The notes under the pieces are model-generated. The model was not told the origin of the DNA, ran no database searches, and worked only from the letters and a program-made list of their open reading frames with translations. From positions 2,542,001 to 2,606,000 of the forward strand of contig NZ_LT996886.1 in assembly GCF_900343145.1 (NCBI RefSeq): DNA of 64,000 bases, given 5' to 3'. The position numbers and the translations under genes are program-made. This stretch comes from Tessaracoccus timonensis (GTDB taxonomy: Bacteria > Actinomycetota > Actinomycetes > Propionibacteriales > Propionibacteriaceae). Shown here piece by piece: positions 1 to 8,436 of this stretch; position 1 is the stretch's first letter, and each line of letters begins with the position of its first letter.

Positions 1-313
1 TGTAAAGCACCAACTGGTCGTCGAGCTTCGCGAGGCGCCCACGCGCCGTCACCACTGCCCCATCGTGGAGGCAGCCAACACGCTGTCGCCCCATCCAAAT
101 CAGCAGGGCGCTGCCCGTCGAATCCGTGAGCTCAGCCTCAAACCAGCCGTACTCTAGGTTGACGCCGTGCTGGGTGATGGTGCCGCCGATCTCTACGCGT
201 TCGCGTGGTCGGCAATCAGCGATCCGGGTGCACTCCGACGCATCGCGACGTGGGGTGCGCTCAGGTTCCGCCAAGAACCAGCGTTTCAGCCGAGTCCCAA
301 GCGAGTTCGGCAC
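1..313 (-). CDS. OB-fold nucleic-acid-binding domain protein (partial, runs off window)
   Basis: The minus-strand frame begins at a GTG at 313-311, two bases after the DUF3710 stop, and stays open to base 1, so the C-terminus lies outside the window. About 104 residues are visible. An Arg/Glu-rich N-terminus leads into beta-strand-like sequence (RERVEIGGTITQHG, then ALLIWMGRQRVGCL, then GAVVTARGRLAK), the usual pattern of a small OB-fold. In actinobacteria a short OB-fold protein commonly follows DUF3710, and the order dut, DUF3710, OB-fold seen here agrees. No specific biochemical role can be given. The frame was read by hand. Confidence 0.75.
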   Translation of the reverse strand, partial: MPNSLGTRLKRWFLAEPERTPRRDASECTRIADCRPRERVEIGGTITQHGVNLEYGWFEAELTDSTGSALLIWMGRQRVGCLHDGAVVTARGRLAKLDDQLVLY

Positions 314-315
314 AA

Positions 316-1083
316 CTACTCCTCCGACTGAGCTTCATCAGCGTCGGCAATCTCCGGCAGCGTGAACGGAATCACCGTCCCAGGAGCGATGGGTTGTTCC
401 CCACGGCGCACGACGAGGTTGGCAAAGAACTCTTCCAAGGTGATGGTGGCGTCCTCATTCTCCGGCTCGGTGGCCGCCTGACCAAACACGACGCCGCGGA
501 GCACCCACGACGGGCCCTCCGCCAGCCAGGTGCGCGTAATCTGTACCCCTTGGCGGCCGTCTTGCGTCTGGACAGGCACGGCGCGCCTGACTTCAGTGCC
601 GAATGGGCCCTTCGACATGGAGATTCGAGTGCCCTGCTGTTGGCTGGCAGCCGCGATGAGCTCCCGACGAATCTCTGGCACGTAGGCGCTGCGCAGGGGC
701 GCGCCGAATAGGGCAACCTCGATGGCGGAATGCTCATCTTGCACGATGATCGCCTGCGGCACCTGCTGATTGTTGACCGAGATTTGCATCTTCATCCCGG
801 GGAATGGGGTCACAACGATGCAGCCCAGGTCGAGACGCTTGACGTCGTCTGCGTGGAGGTCGACCTCGTCGATGTCAAAGGGGCCGTCCTCGCGGTCGAA
901 CTCGTCGTCCCACGCGAGCCATTGCGCTTCGTGCTGCTCCATAGCCTGGCGGGCCTTGGTCTCATCATCCGCGGGTTCGGGCTCGGTGTGTGCGTCGTCG
1001 TCTGCGGGAAGTTCTTCCTCGATCTCGTCGACGCGCTCCTCGGCCTTTTGGGCACTCTGGCGCTTCTTGCGTCCAAAAATCAC
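316..1083 (-). CDS. DUF3710 family protein
   Basis: This 255-residue protein starts at a GTG directly after the dut stop codon (TAA then GTG), so translational coupling is likely. The N-terminal 60 residues are highly acidic (EEELPADDDAHTEPEPADD) and probably disordered. The folded part contains the DUF3710 signature of a hydrophobic strand, a VNNQQ-type turn and the AIEVALFGAPLRS segment, followed by a second beta-rich half. The family is actinobacterial and uncharacterised. It sits between dut and an OB-fold gene, its usual position. A soluble cytoplasmic location is inferred because no signal peptide or membrane segment is seen. Confidence 0.88.
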   Translation of the reverse strand: MIFGRKKRQSAQKAEERVDEIEEELPADDDAHTEPEPADDETKARQAMEQHEAQWLAWDDEFDREDGPFDIDEVDLHADDVKRLDLGCIVVTPFPGMKMQISVNNQQVPQAIIVQDEHSAIEVALFGAPLRSAYVPEIRRELIAAASQQQGTRISMSKGPFGTEVRRAVPVQTQDGRQGVQITRTWLAEGPSWVLRGVVFGQAATEPENEDATITLEEFFANLVVRRGEQPIAPGTVIPFTLPEIADADEAQSEE

Positions 1084-1521
1084 TTACGCTCCACTCAACA
1101 GTTGGCTTCCACCACTAGAACCATAGCCACCGACACCGCGCTCCGTGGCATCCAGTTCGTGCACTTCGACGAAATTTGCCGTCACAAACGGAACAATCAC
1201 CAGTTGTGCGATGCGCTCACCTCGTCTGATCTGAATGTCGTCGTGACGATCCAAGTTCACCAGGCATACCTTAATCTCCCCCCGGTATCCCGCGTCAATG
1301 ATGCCCGGAGCGTTCACGATGCTGAGCCCCACCTTCGCAGCCAGCCCGGAGCGAGGCGTCACCATGCCGACGGTGCCTTCCGGCAGCGCGATTCGCACGC
1401 CGGTGCCCACCAGCCGCCGCTCGCCCGGGGGCAGGCGCGCATCCTCTTTGGCTCGCAAGTCTGCACCTGCATCGCCAGGATGGGCGTACGTGGGGGCTGG
1501 GCCAACAACAGGAATGTCCAT
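1084..1521 (-). CDS. dut: deoxyuridine 5'-triphosphate nucleotidohydrolase
   Basis: dUTPase hydrolyses dUTP to dUMP and pyrophosphate, keeping uracil out of DNA and feeding thymidylate synthesis. The ATG at 1521-1519 gives [10 protein letters not shown] and a 145-residue protein, normal for the homotrimeric family; an upstream in-frame ATG would add an unrelated leader and was rejected. Conserved motifs are visible: [11 protein letters not shown] (motif 1), PRSGLAAK (motif 2), [16 protein letters not shown] (motif 3, with the substrate-binding region), [10 protein letters not shown] (motif 4) and the C-terminal glycine-rich GYGSSGG (motif 5). The start overlaps the DUF3093 stop by 4 bases (ATGA), so the two are co-translated. 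Confidence 0.96.
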   Translation of the reverse strand: MDIPVVGPAPTYAHPGDAGADLRAKEDARLPPGERRLVGTGVRIALPEGTVGMVTPRSGLAAKVGLSIVNAPGIIDAGYRGEIKVCLVNLDRHDDIQIRRGERIAQLVIVPFVTANFVEVHELDATERGVGGYGSSGGSQLLSGA

Positions 1522-1949
1522 CAGAGCTCCTTCACAGCCTCGACCGCGGAGACGAGCTCGGCGGGGCGACGGGTGGAGATGAGCCACGCTTGGTGCGGAT
1601 CTGCCGGATCATCAATCAACACTCGCACCTTCTGCTGCACATACGGCCTAGTCAGCATGAAGCTGCGCTCGTCGGTGTCAGCGCGCACATCCCCGTCGAC
1701 GACCTCAGCTCCAGCGATGTACGGCGCCTCGAGGCGACACCGTCCAACAGCGAGCCCGCCCTCGTCGACCTTGATATCCAGCGAGAAGCCGAGAATCCCA
1801 AGCACCACCACAAGCGTCGACAACACTGCGAGCGTGATGACCAGCCAGAGGTCAACGAAGACGAACACCGCCAGGATGACAGATGCGACGAGGCCCACGC
1901 CGAGAAGCCACCACAGCCAGGGGGCACGGAGACGTTCTTGGTAGGTCAC
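1521..1949 (-). CDS. DUF3093 family membrane protein
   Basis: The protein has 142 residues and starts at a GTG (1949-1947) reading [16 protein letters not shown]. Two hydrophobic segments lie near residues 12-28 and 32-50 ([20 protein letters not shown], then [20 protein letters not shown]), so a membrane hairpin is likely. A soluble beta-rich domain follows. The family is actinobacterial, of unknown function, and typically lies next to dut, as here. A longer reading frame upstream lacks family-like sequence, so it was not used. Confidence 0.85.
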   Translation of the reverse strand: MTYQERLRAPWLWWLLGVGLVASVILAVFVFVDLWLVITLAVLSTLVVVLGILGFSLDIKVDEGGLAVGRCRLEAPYIAGAEVVDGDVRADTDERSFMLTRPYVQQKVRVLIDDPADPHQAWLISTRRPAELVSAVEAVKEL

Positions 1950-1999
1950 GTCGGCAAATCTACCCTGAGTCGGTAATAATGGATCGCAGGAGGACCACC

Positions 2000-2323
2000 A
2001 TGAAGCTGACCGAAAAGGTAATTTGGAATGTCTACTCGGGCATTCTTGGCGCGCTCGCCACATTCATTGCGCAGAAACTGATCACGATGGCCTGGCAGGC
2101 GTCCACTGGCGAAGAGCCGCCGGACCCGAACGACCCCGAGACCCCTGGATTTCAGGCAATTGTCTGGGCTGCAGCGAGCGGAATCGGCGTCGGCGTGACA
2201 CAGATCATGATGAACCGCTTCGTACAGCGCCGCTGGTGGTCAAACACTGGCCACGGCGCCCCTGGCGATCGACGCAACCTGCTCGACGCCGCGGCAAAGC
2301 GGAAGAACAAAAAGAAGAAGTAA
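2000..2323 (+). CDS. DUF4235 family membrane protein
   Basis: The gene encodes 107 residues from an ATG at 2000, preceded by a strong AGGAGG at 1988-1993. An N-terminal hydrophobic stretch (VYSGILGALATFIAQKLI) and a second one (AIVWAAASGIGVGVTQIMM) flank a short acidic loop (EEPPDPNDPE), which fits a two-helix membrane protein. The C-terminus is very basic (KRKNKKKK). DUF4235 proteins are small actinobacterial membrane proteins of unknown function. The gene is transcribed away from the dut operon and converges on DUF4193. Confidence 0.85.
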   Translation: MKLTEKVIWNVYSGILGALATFIAQKLITMAWQASTGEEPPDPNDPETPGFQAIVWAAASGIGVGVTQIMMNRFVQRRWWSNTGHGAPGDRRNLLDAAAKRKNKKKK

Positions 2324-2348
2324 GGGCCTTAACGCCCTGGATGCCGAT

Positions 2349-2392
2349 CTGCGTCGGCTGTGACTGATTTCACTCAGACACAGTCGACGCAG
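2349..2392. terminator. bidirectional hairpin between DUF4235 and DUF4193
   Basis: Arms at 2349-2367 and 2374-2392 pair with two mismatches around a 6-base loop. The right arm overlaps the last codons of the convergent DUF4193 gene. No long T-tract follows, which is common in high-GC genomes. Confidence 0.6.
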
Positions 2393-2670
2393 AACTGTTC
2401 TTCGCCCCGGGTTTCTGCCAGCTGGCTGCGCGATTTCACGAGATAGCAGGACGCGCAGGTGAACTCATCCTGCTGACGAGGCAGCACCCGAACCGTCAGT
2501 TCCTCGTGCGAAAGGTCCGCGCCGGGCAGCTCGAACGACTCGGCCGCCTCAACCTCATCTTCGTCGACTTTGCCGGAGTTCTGGTCGTTGCGACGAGACT
2601 TCAACTCCTCGAGGGAGTCTTCCTGCATCTCCTCATCCGTCTTGCGAGGAGCATCGTAATCCGTTGCCAT
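2374..2670 (-). CDS. DUF4193 family zinc-ribbon-like protein
   Basis: The product is 98 residues, starting at the ATG at 2670-2668 (MATDYDAPRKTDEEMQ). The N-terminal half is acidic and low complexity. The C-terminal half carries two CxxC pairs, TCASCYL and FCVDC, 20-odd residues apart, consistent with a single zinc site. The family is found across actinobacteria and is uncharacterised. An upstream in-frame ATG adds residues that do not resemble the family. The gene is divergent from sepH. Confidence 0.88.
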   Translation of the reverse strand: MATDYDAPRKTDEEMQEDSLEELKSRRNDQNSGKVDEDEVEAAESFELPGADLSHEELTVRVLPRQQDEFTCASCYLVKSRSQLAETRGEEQFCVDCV

Positions 2671-2804
2671 TGCAGTCCTTACCGTTGTAATAGTTCGCGC
2701 ATATTGATACCACACCTCGCCAAGGCGTACGAAGACGGTCCCGGTGATCTACGCATTCGCTGGTAGATTGGCCCGGAAAGGTTCGATCCCCGAGGAATCC
2801 AACG

Positions 2805-3752
2805 ATGAACAGTGCACTGTCCCCCCGCGAGATCCAGGCCCGCATTCGCGGTGGAGAATCCGTCGGCGACGTCGCGCGCGATGCCGGGGTGGATGTCTCC
2901 GATATCGAGGGTTTTGCGGGTCCCGTTCTCGCCGAACGGGAATTCATGGTCGCCAACGCCTTGAAATCCACCATTCGCCGCCGCGGAGAGCAGTCCCATC
3001 GCCGCCTAGGCGAGCTGGTGAGTGAACGCCTCCAGCAGCGAGGGCTCGATGCTGACGCCATCGTGTGGGATGCATGGCGCCAGGAAGATCTGCGCTGGCG
3101 GGTCGTCGGCATTCTCGGCGACGACGCTGGCACCCGCACCGCGGAGTTCCTCTTCGACCACAAGCGCCGCTTCAGCGTCGCAGATAATGCTGATGCGCGT
3201 TGGATAATCGGCGAACAGCTGCCCGACGCGGGAGGCCAAGACGAGAACACCGTCGATTTCAACGACGAGCTGGCCCTGCTTCGCGCCACCCGTGAGGAAG
3301 CGCAGCAGGCACCCGCATCCCCTGGCGACGACGTCCCGGTTGCTGATGCGATGCACGATGGCCATGAAGACACGTCCTCACTCGATGAGCTCTACGACAT
3401 GCTGAGCGGCATCTCCGAAGATTCAGTGCGCATCTACACCGGATTGAGCGAGCTCGACGCTATCGAGGAGCAGTCCGAAGCCGCCGCCGAGGAAGAACTT
3501 CGCGCCGAGAACGAGACCTCCGTCGAGGATGCACCACCCGTTGAAGAGGAAGGGGTCGCCTCCTCGGAGGCCCCGTCGAACGAGGAGCCTGCTGATCCGC
3601 AGCCGAAGGTCTCAGAGCCGGTGCAAGATTCGCTGGTAGATGATCCGGAGGGCGAGGCTCCGAAGCCCAAGGAGAAGAAGCCTCGCAAGCGCCGTGGGCG
3701 CGCCCATGTGCCCAGTTGGGATGAGATCATGTTTGGCGGTCCGCGGATCTAG
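2805..3752 (+). CDS. sepH: septation protein SepH (DUF3071), short N-terminus
   Basis: SepH is an actinobacterial cell-division protein that binds FtsZ and stimulates its assembly. The helix-turn-helix-like core is clear (ALSPREIQARIRGGESVGDV through WRVVGILGDDAGTRTAEFLFD), followed by a long acidic, disordered linker and a basic C-terminus ending KKPRKRRGRAHVPSWDEIMF, typical of the family. From memory, family members carry roughly 50 residues before the LxPREIQARI segment. Here a stop codon at 2745-2747 leaves no room for them in frame, so the protein starts just before the core. The start is chosen by homology; no strong ribosome-binding site is seen. Confidence 0.88.
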   Translation: MNSALSPREIQARIRGGESVGDVARDAGVDVSDIEGFAGPVLAEREFMVANALKSTIRRRGEQSHRRLGELVSERLQQRGLDADAIVWDAWRQEDLRWRVVGILGDDAGTRTAEFLFDHKRRFSVADNADARWIIGEQLPDAGGQDENTVDFNDELALLRATREEAQQAPASPGDDVPVADAMHDGHEDTSSLDELYDMLSGISEDSVRIYTGLSELDAIEEQSEAAAEEELRAENETSVEDAPPVEEEGVASSEAPSNEEPADPQPKVSEPVQDSLVDDPEGEAPKPKEKKPRKRRGRAHVPSWDEIMFGGPRI

Positions 3753-3765
3753 CGCCGCCGGGACA

Positions 3766-4425
3766 TTACGTCCAGGCGTCGTTGTCGAACGGCAGCGGGT
3801 CGGGAGACAGCGTGGCTTGCGCCATCGCTTTCGTCACCTTGCGACGGTGGTGCAGCCTGCACAGCACCTCGTATCGAATTGTCTGCTCTCCCCCGTCTGC
3901 GGTATCGCCGACCTCAACCTGTGAGCCTTCCGTCACCATCTTTCCGTCGACGGTGCGGGCATTGTGGGTGCCCTTGCTACCGCACCAGCACAGGGGCCCC
4001 AGTGGCAGCGTCTCCATCCGGTCCGCGAGCTCCACCAAGCGCTGTGACCCAGGAAATAGCCGAGTGCGGAAATCCGCCAGAATGCCGAACGCGTACACAT
4101 CAATCTGCAATTCGTCGACGATGCGCGCAAGCTCGTCGATTTGCTCGGCCGTGTAGAACTGGGCTTCGTCACAGATGAGGTAGTCGACGCGTTTGGCGTG
4201 CGTGAGCTCCCGGATCACGAAGGTCCAGAAGTTGAACTCGTCGTCCACCTCGAGTGCCTCCGACGATAGCCCAAGCCTCGACGTGACTGCAGGTCTGCCG
4301 GAGCGGTCTTGCCGGGTGAAGAGCCTGCCCTGGCGGCCGTGCTGCGACTGTGTGAAATCCATTTGCAGCGCGAGCGTCGACTTGCCGCAATCCATCGGAC
4401 CGGTGTGGAACACGAGCTCAGCCAC
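3766..4425 (-). CDS. tdk: thymidine kinase
   Basis: This enzyme phosphorylates thymidine to dTMP in pyrimidine salvage. The 219-residue protein has the type II kinase layout: a P-loop GPMDCGKS at residues 9-16, the Walker B/lasso region LICDEAQFY near residue 85, and the GILADFRTRLFPGS segment. Four zinc-ligand candidates are CWCG near residue 147 and CRLHH near residue 190. The last ligand is His rather than the common Cys, a known variation. It overlaps the preceding glycosyltransferase gene by 8 bases, so it belongs to the operon running from 7337 down. Confidence 0.95.
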   Translation of the reverse strand: MAELVFHTGPMDCGKSTLALQMDFTQSQHGRQGRLFTRQDRSGRPAVTSRLGLSSEALEVDDEFNFWTFVIRELTHAKRVDYLICDEAQFYTAEQIDELARIVDELQIDVYAFGILADFRTRLFPGSQRLVELADRMETLPLGPLCWCGSKGTHNARTVDGKMVTEGSQVEVGDTADGGEQTIRYEVLCRLHHRRKVTKAMAQATLSPDPLPFDNDAWT

Positions 4426-5662
4426 CGCGTCTCCCTCGTTCGATTGCCGTGCGATACACCTCGACGTAGCGTTCCGCCATCGACTCCGGCGTGAGGCCTT
4501 CCACCACGCGGGCCACGTTCGCGCGCAGCGCCGAGCGGGTGTCCGGTTCTGCCAAGCGGCGCATTCCCTCAGCGAGCGAGACCGCGTCGGGGCGTACCAG
4601 CAAGCTTGATTCGGGGCTCACGCCGATGGTCAGCCGGTCGTCGCAGTACAGCACGGGCAGGCCTGCGAGCCCGGCTTCGAGCAACACCATGGCCTGCACG
4701 TCGAAGCGATACGACGCAAGTACAAGCGCGTCGGCTTCGGCATACTCCTTGGCGATGTCGGCTCGGCTGTTCAGCTGTCCACGGAAACTCACGCCTGGCC
4801 CGGCCAAGCGCTCAAGCCGACTGCGCTGGTCGCCGTCGCCCACGAACACGAGTTCGGCCCCGGGGATGCGCGCGTGATTGAAGGCTTTCACCAGCACGTC
4901 GAGGCGCTTCTCCCGTGATAGCCGCCCGACGCTCAAGAACCGCACGCTCACGTCGCCGCGATCCGTCTGAGCGGCCGGCACGGGTTTGATCTTGGCTTTG
5001 CGACAGGCATTCGGAATCTGCACTCCGCCAATGGGCTGCCCGACGGCGTTCTCAATGTTGGTGAGCATGTACGCGGCGGGGCTCGTCACCTCGTCGACGT
5101 GCGCGGCGATCCATCCGAGCGAGCGCCAGTCAAGCCGCGAGAAGTAGTTGTTGTTGTCGGGTTCCGGGGTGGCCGGTGGCAGCGACGGGTAGAACCTCGG
5201 CGAGCGCCCCGACGCCATGGCCAGCACTCGCGTCACCAGAAACTCGTAGCTCAATGATCCCCACATCGCGGAGAACGGCAGCGTGGCGTGGGTGCCGGCG
5301 ATGTTGGCGTGGAAGGTGTGCACGTGAGGCACGCCCTGATTACGGGCGATCCGGGCGCCAAGCACCACGGCTCCGCGTTCGGTTTGGGAATGCACGACGT
5401 CGAACTTCTGCCGGATCTTGCGTGCTGCCCAGCGAGACGAGTGCAGCACGTTCAGATGCGCGGGAAGCCCGTCGATATGGTGCGACTTGCACGCGATCGT
5501 GCGGCATTGTTCAGGAACGCTCAGGTACTTGGCGGGGGCCAACAAGGTGACGTCGTGGCCCAGTTCGGTGAGGGCCTCGATCTGGGTTTGCACCGAGCGT
5601 GCGATGCCGCCCGACGCTGGGAAGAAGTCGTCGAGGAGCAGGGCAATTCGCAGGGGCTTCAT
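4418..5662 (-). CDS. GT4-family glycosyltransferase (PimB-like)
   Basis: The ATG at 5662-5660 begins MKPLRIALLLDDFFPASGGI, the usual N-terminal GT-B strand and glycine loop. The 414-residue protein has the C-terminal donor-binding half with SVGRLSREKRLDVLVKAFNHA, then ELVFVGDGDQRSRLERL, and the EADALVLASYRFDVQAMVLLEAGLAGLPVLY segment, where an E-x7-E-type motif is expected. It probably transfers a hexose from an activated donor to a lipid or sugar acceptor at the cytoplasmic face; family members include mannosyltransferases of phosphatidylinositol mannoside synthesis. The substrate cannot be fixed from sequence. Its start overlaps the upstream phosphodiesterase stop by 4 bases. Confidence 0.88.
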   Translation of the reverse strand: MKPLRIALLLDDFFPASGGIARSVQTQIEALTELGHDVTLLAPAKYLSVPEQCRTIACKSHHIDGLPAHLNVLHSSRWAARKIRQKFDVVHSQTERGAVVLGARIARNQGVPHVHTFHANIAGTHATLPFSAMWGSLSYEFLVTRVLAMASGRSPRFYPSLPPATPEPDNNNYFSRLDWRSLGWIAAHVDEVTSPAAYMLTNIENAVGQPIGGVQIPNACRKAKIKPVPAAQTDRGDVSVRFLSVGRLSREKRLDVLVKAFNHARIPGAELVFVGDGDQRSRLERLAGPGVSFRGQLNSRADIAKEYAEADALVLASYRFDVQAMVLLEAGLAGLPVLYCDDRLTIGVSPESSLLVRPDAVSLAEGMRRLAEPDTRSALRANVARVVEGLTPESMAERYVEVYRTAIERGRRGG

Positions 5663-6777
5663 CGTGTTCCTCCTCGTGACAACAGCGGCACCACCATTTC
5701 GGCGTGCGTGAGTGAGCCATGCATACCGACCAAGCTGAACTCGTCGGGGAATCGGGTACTCATCACGGCCCAATCGTCTCGCATGGCGACGAGGACGTCA
5801 CCAATGCGTTCGCGAGTGGTGGGAGTGACGTGAGAACCGAACCATCCAGAAGCGATGGCTTCCTCACGCAGCACCACGTGCGCCCGCTCCCCCAGGAATT
5901 CCTGCCAGGCGTCCGCCAAGCGTTGGGGCTCGTCGGTATAGAGCTGGCGGAAGCGCCCTTCGCCGGCGATCGTATGAAAGCCTTCCAGGCACGGCTCCTG
6001 CTCAGCGACGACTCTGCGGTGCGGCGGGACGGTGATCATGCCGTGGTCGCCAGTCACAAGCACGCACACGTCATCGTCGGCCAGAGACACAACGCCCGCG
6101 ACGAGATCGTCGACGGTCTCGAGCTCCTGCAACCATTGCCATGATCCTGGCCCTGCGGCGTGCCCAGCGTGGTCCAGCAGCCGCTGGTAGCAGTACACGA
6201 CATCGTGGCTAGCCAGCGCCTGTTCCACGAGTGCGACGGTGCCGTCCACGTCGGATTCGTCCTCCGGCCTGGGGTGCAGCGCCGTGCCACCAAAGGCCAA
6301 CTGGGTGAGCGCGCTGCCGTCGAAGCGCCCGAGCGTCACTGCTGCGCTGGCTGTGCCTCGCTGGGCGAGTTCCTGAAATATCGTGGGTTCCTGCCGGAAG
6401 AGCTCCACATCTGCTTGCCCGTGTTCCCAGGTGAGCGCGTTCACCACCGCATCGACCTGCGGATCGTAGAAGGTGTATCCGACGACGCCGTGCCTGCCGG
6501 GAGGGCGTCCGGTGCCGAGGCTCGTGAGGGAACAAGCCGTCGTGGATGGCACAGAGCACGTGAGCACCTGCTCGTGGAGAGACAGCAAGCGCTCCGCGTG
6601 GTCACCCCATTGGTGCATGACGTCCAACCCGAGCCCGTCGATCATCACGATGACGTACTTGCTTGCGCGTGGCACGTCGATGATCGGAGATTCGCCCTTC
6701 AGGCGAGCGGCGACGCTCGGCAGCACGTTGCACAGCGCGCCAGCGTCATAGCGGGGAAGCACGAAGTCGTCGGTCAC
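5659..6777 (-). CDS. alkaline phosphatase superfamily protein (nucleotide pyrophosphatase/phosphodiesterase-like)
   Basis: The GTG at 6777-6775 starts VTDDFVLPRYDAG. The 372-residue protein has the superfamily metal-site pattern: VIVMIDGLGLDVM (first metal Asp), the nucleophile region SVPSTTACSLTSLGTGRPPGRHGVVGY with Ser/Thr, YCYQRLLDHAGHAAG and VLVTGDHGMITVP (second metal Asp/His). Such proteins cleave phosphodiester or phosphomonoester bonds. No signal peptide is seen, so it is probably cytoplasmic. It overlaps genes on both sides by 4 bases (GTGA and ATGA), forming a tight operon with DUF5998, a glycosyltransferase and tdk. Confidence 0.88.
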   Translation of the reverse strand: MTDDFVLPRYDAGALCNVLPSVAARLKGESPIIDVPRASKYVIVMIDGLGLDVMHQWGDHAERLLSLHEQVLTCSVPSTTACSLTSLGTGRPPGRHGVVGYTFYDPQVDAVVNALTWEHGQADVELFRQEPTIFQELAQRGTASAAVTLGRFDGSALTQLAFGGTALHPRPEDESDVDGTVALVEQALASHDVVYCYQRLLDHAGHAAGPGSWQWLQELETVDDLVAGVVSLADDDVCVLVTGDHGMITVPPHRRVVAEQEPCLEGFHTIAGEGRFRQLYTDEPQRLADAWQEFLGERAHVVLREEAIASGWFGSHVTPTTRERIGDVLVAMRDDWAVMSTRFPDEFSLVGMHGSLTHAEMVVPLLSRGGTR

Positions 6778-7337
6778 CGCACTGCCGCCTGCAACAGACT
6801 TCCAAATTCGACGAGTTTCTGCATACTCGCAATCCCATCTGCGTCACGGCTCATGCGCACCACGTAGTCGTCGGCGGCATTGACACCGGTGTAGCCGTGG
6901 TCGGCGTCGCACGTCGGGTTATCGCAGGCGGCAGGACCGACGTCGATGCGCCTAGTTGCTCCCCAAATGACAGTCAGCCACGCCTCAGCCAGGTCTGGGC
7001 GCGGGGAGGCCGGGTCTGCGATGGATTGGGTGCAGACCACGGAGTCGATGGCAGAGAGTTTCACCACTTCGGTCGAGACGATGGCCCGCCCAAATTCGCC
7101 TTCATCGGCGTGGCAGATGATGAACGCTGCGTCGACGAGCGCCAAGACCGTGAGGTGGCGGTGGGCCTCACTGCCCGCGAACGTTGCCTCGTGGTGCACC
7201 AGATGCGCGATCACCCGACGATCACCCACAGCACCAGCGACAGCCCGGGAAATGATAGTTGGGTAGAAGCCGCAATCTGCCACCTCCACAAGGAGACGGT
7301 CCGGCAGCGTGGCGATGGGATCGGGGCTGAAACTCAC
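6774..7337 (-). CDS. DUF5998 family protein
   Basis: The GTG at 7337-7335 gives VSFSPDPIATLPDRLLVEVADCGFYP and a 187-residue product. A longer frame upstream contains unrelated sequence and would overlap the divergent gene. Recognisable family features are RVIAHLVHHEATFAGSEAHRHLTVLALVD, then WLTVIWGATRRIDVGPAACDNPTCDADHGYTG with a Cys-rich turn, and a C-terminal helix. The family is actinobacterial and uncharacterised and typically lies just upstream of the alkaline-phosphatase-like gene. It is first in the tdk operon and divergent from the App1-type gene 55 bases away. Confidence 0.82.
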   Translation of the reverse strand: MSFSPDPIATLPDRLLVEVADCGFYPTIISRAVAGAVGDRRVIAHLVHHEATFAGSEAHRHLTVLALVDAAFIICHADEGEFGRAIVSTEVVKLSAIDSVVCTQSIADPASPRPDLAEAWLTVIWGATRRIDVGPAACDNPTCDADHGYTGVNAADDYVVRMSRDADGIASMQKLVEFGSLLQAAVR

Positions 7338-7392
7338 CGCCCCATCATAGGCACCTTCGACGCCAGCGTGCGCCAGGCAGTAGGTTGGACGC

Positions 7393-8427
7393 ATGCGTAA
7401 CCGCCCCTTCATCGGCGCCCGGTTGGAAGACCGCCTCAACAAGATGCTCAACTCCGTCATGCGAAGGCGCGGTTGGCAAGAGGCGATCCGTCCCTATTTG
7501 GGATACGGTTCGAGCAGCATGATCCGGGTGCTGGCGCGCATCGTGCTGGTTCCCCCGAAGGAACTCGGTATCGTCCAAGCCGCGAACGCCGTGCTGTACC
7601 GACGGGGCTGGCGCAACTTCGTCGCGCTAAGCAAGGTGGACGCTCGCGCCACGATCCACGTCGGCGATGTGGCTATCCCCGTACGCGCCGATCGCGGTGG
7701 CTACATCGACGTACGCATCGATAACCCTGGGCTCGAACCCGGCTGGCACACCGTCACCATCGAGGGCTCCGACGGCGCCTCCGCGCTCACGCAGGTACAC
7801 ATCGTGGGCGATGACGTAACGTTCGGGATCGTCTCTGACATCGACGACACGATCATCTCGACGTGGCTCCCCCGCCTCATGCTCGCCGCATGGAACTCGT
7901 TCGTCTTGACGGAACAGGCCAGGCAGGCGGTGCCCGGCATGGCTCGCTGGTACCAACAGCTGCTTGCCGCGCATCCGGGCTCGCCCATCATTTATGTGTC
8001 GACCGGCGCGTTCAACACGTTCCCCATGATTCGCCGCTTTCAACAGCGCCATGGGATTCCGACTGGCCCGATGCTGCTCACCGACTGGGGGCCGACGAAC
8101 ACAGGATGGTTCCGCAGCGGCACGGACCACAAGCGCTCTGCCCTGCGCGAGCTTGCCCGCGATCTGCCCAATGTTCGCTGGCTGCTCGTAGGTGACGACG
8201 GACAGCACGATCCAGACTTGTATGGCGAGTTTGCCGAACTCCAACCGGCCCACGTTCTGGCCCGCGCAATCCGAGAACTCGCGCCCGGCGAGGCCGTGTT
8301 GGCGCACGGTATCCGCATTGAAGGCCCCGAAACGCGTTGGAATCAACACACCGCTCCGGAGTTTCGTGCCCCCGACGGCGACGGTCTCGCGGATAAGCTG
8401 AGGCAGTTGGACATCATCGACTTCTAG
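7393..8427 (+). CDS. DUF2183 phosphatase (App1-type, HAD-like)
   Basis: The 344-residue protein contains a C-terminal DUF2183 domain with the HAD-type DxDxT motif (GIVSDIDDTIIST, residues ~150-162), a downstream VSTGAFNTF segment and WLLVGDDGQHDPDLY, which supplies the acidic metal ligands. The N-terminal 140 residues form a beta-rich domain that is usual in this family. The yeast homologue App1 is a phosphatidate phosphatase; whether the bacterial enzyme acts on lipids is an inference. The gene lies 9 bases before the topoisomerase gene, so they are probably co-transcribed. Confidence 0.87.
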   Translation: MRNRPFIGARLEDRLNKMLNSVMRRRGWQEAIRPYLGYGSSSMIRVLARIVLVPPKELGIVQAANAVLYRRGWRNFVALSKVDARATIHVGDVAIPVRADRGGYIDVRIDNPGLEPGWHTVTIEGSDGASALTQVHIVGDDVTFGIVSDIDDTIISTWLPRLMLAAWNSFVLTEQARQAVPGMARWYQQLLAAHPGSPIIYVSTGAFNTFPMIRRFQQRHGIPTGPMLLTDWGPTNTGWFRSGTDHKRSALRELARDLPNVRWLLVGDDGQHDPDLYGEFAELQPAHVLARAIRELAPGEAVLAHGIRIEGPETRWNQHTAPEFRAPDGDGLADKLRQLDIIDF

Positions 8428-8436
8428 GAGGCCACC

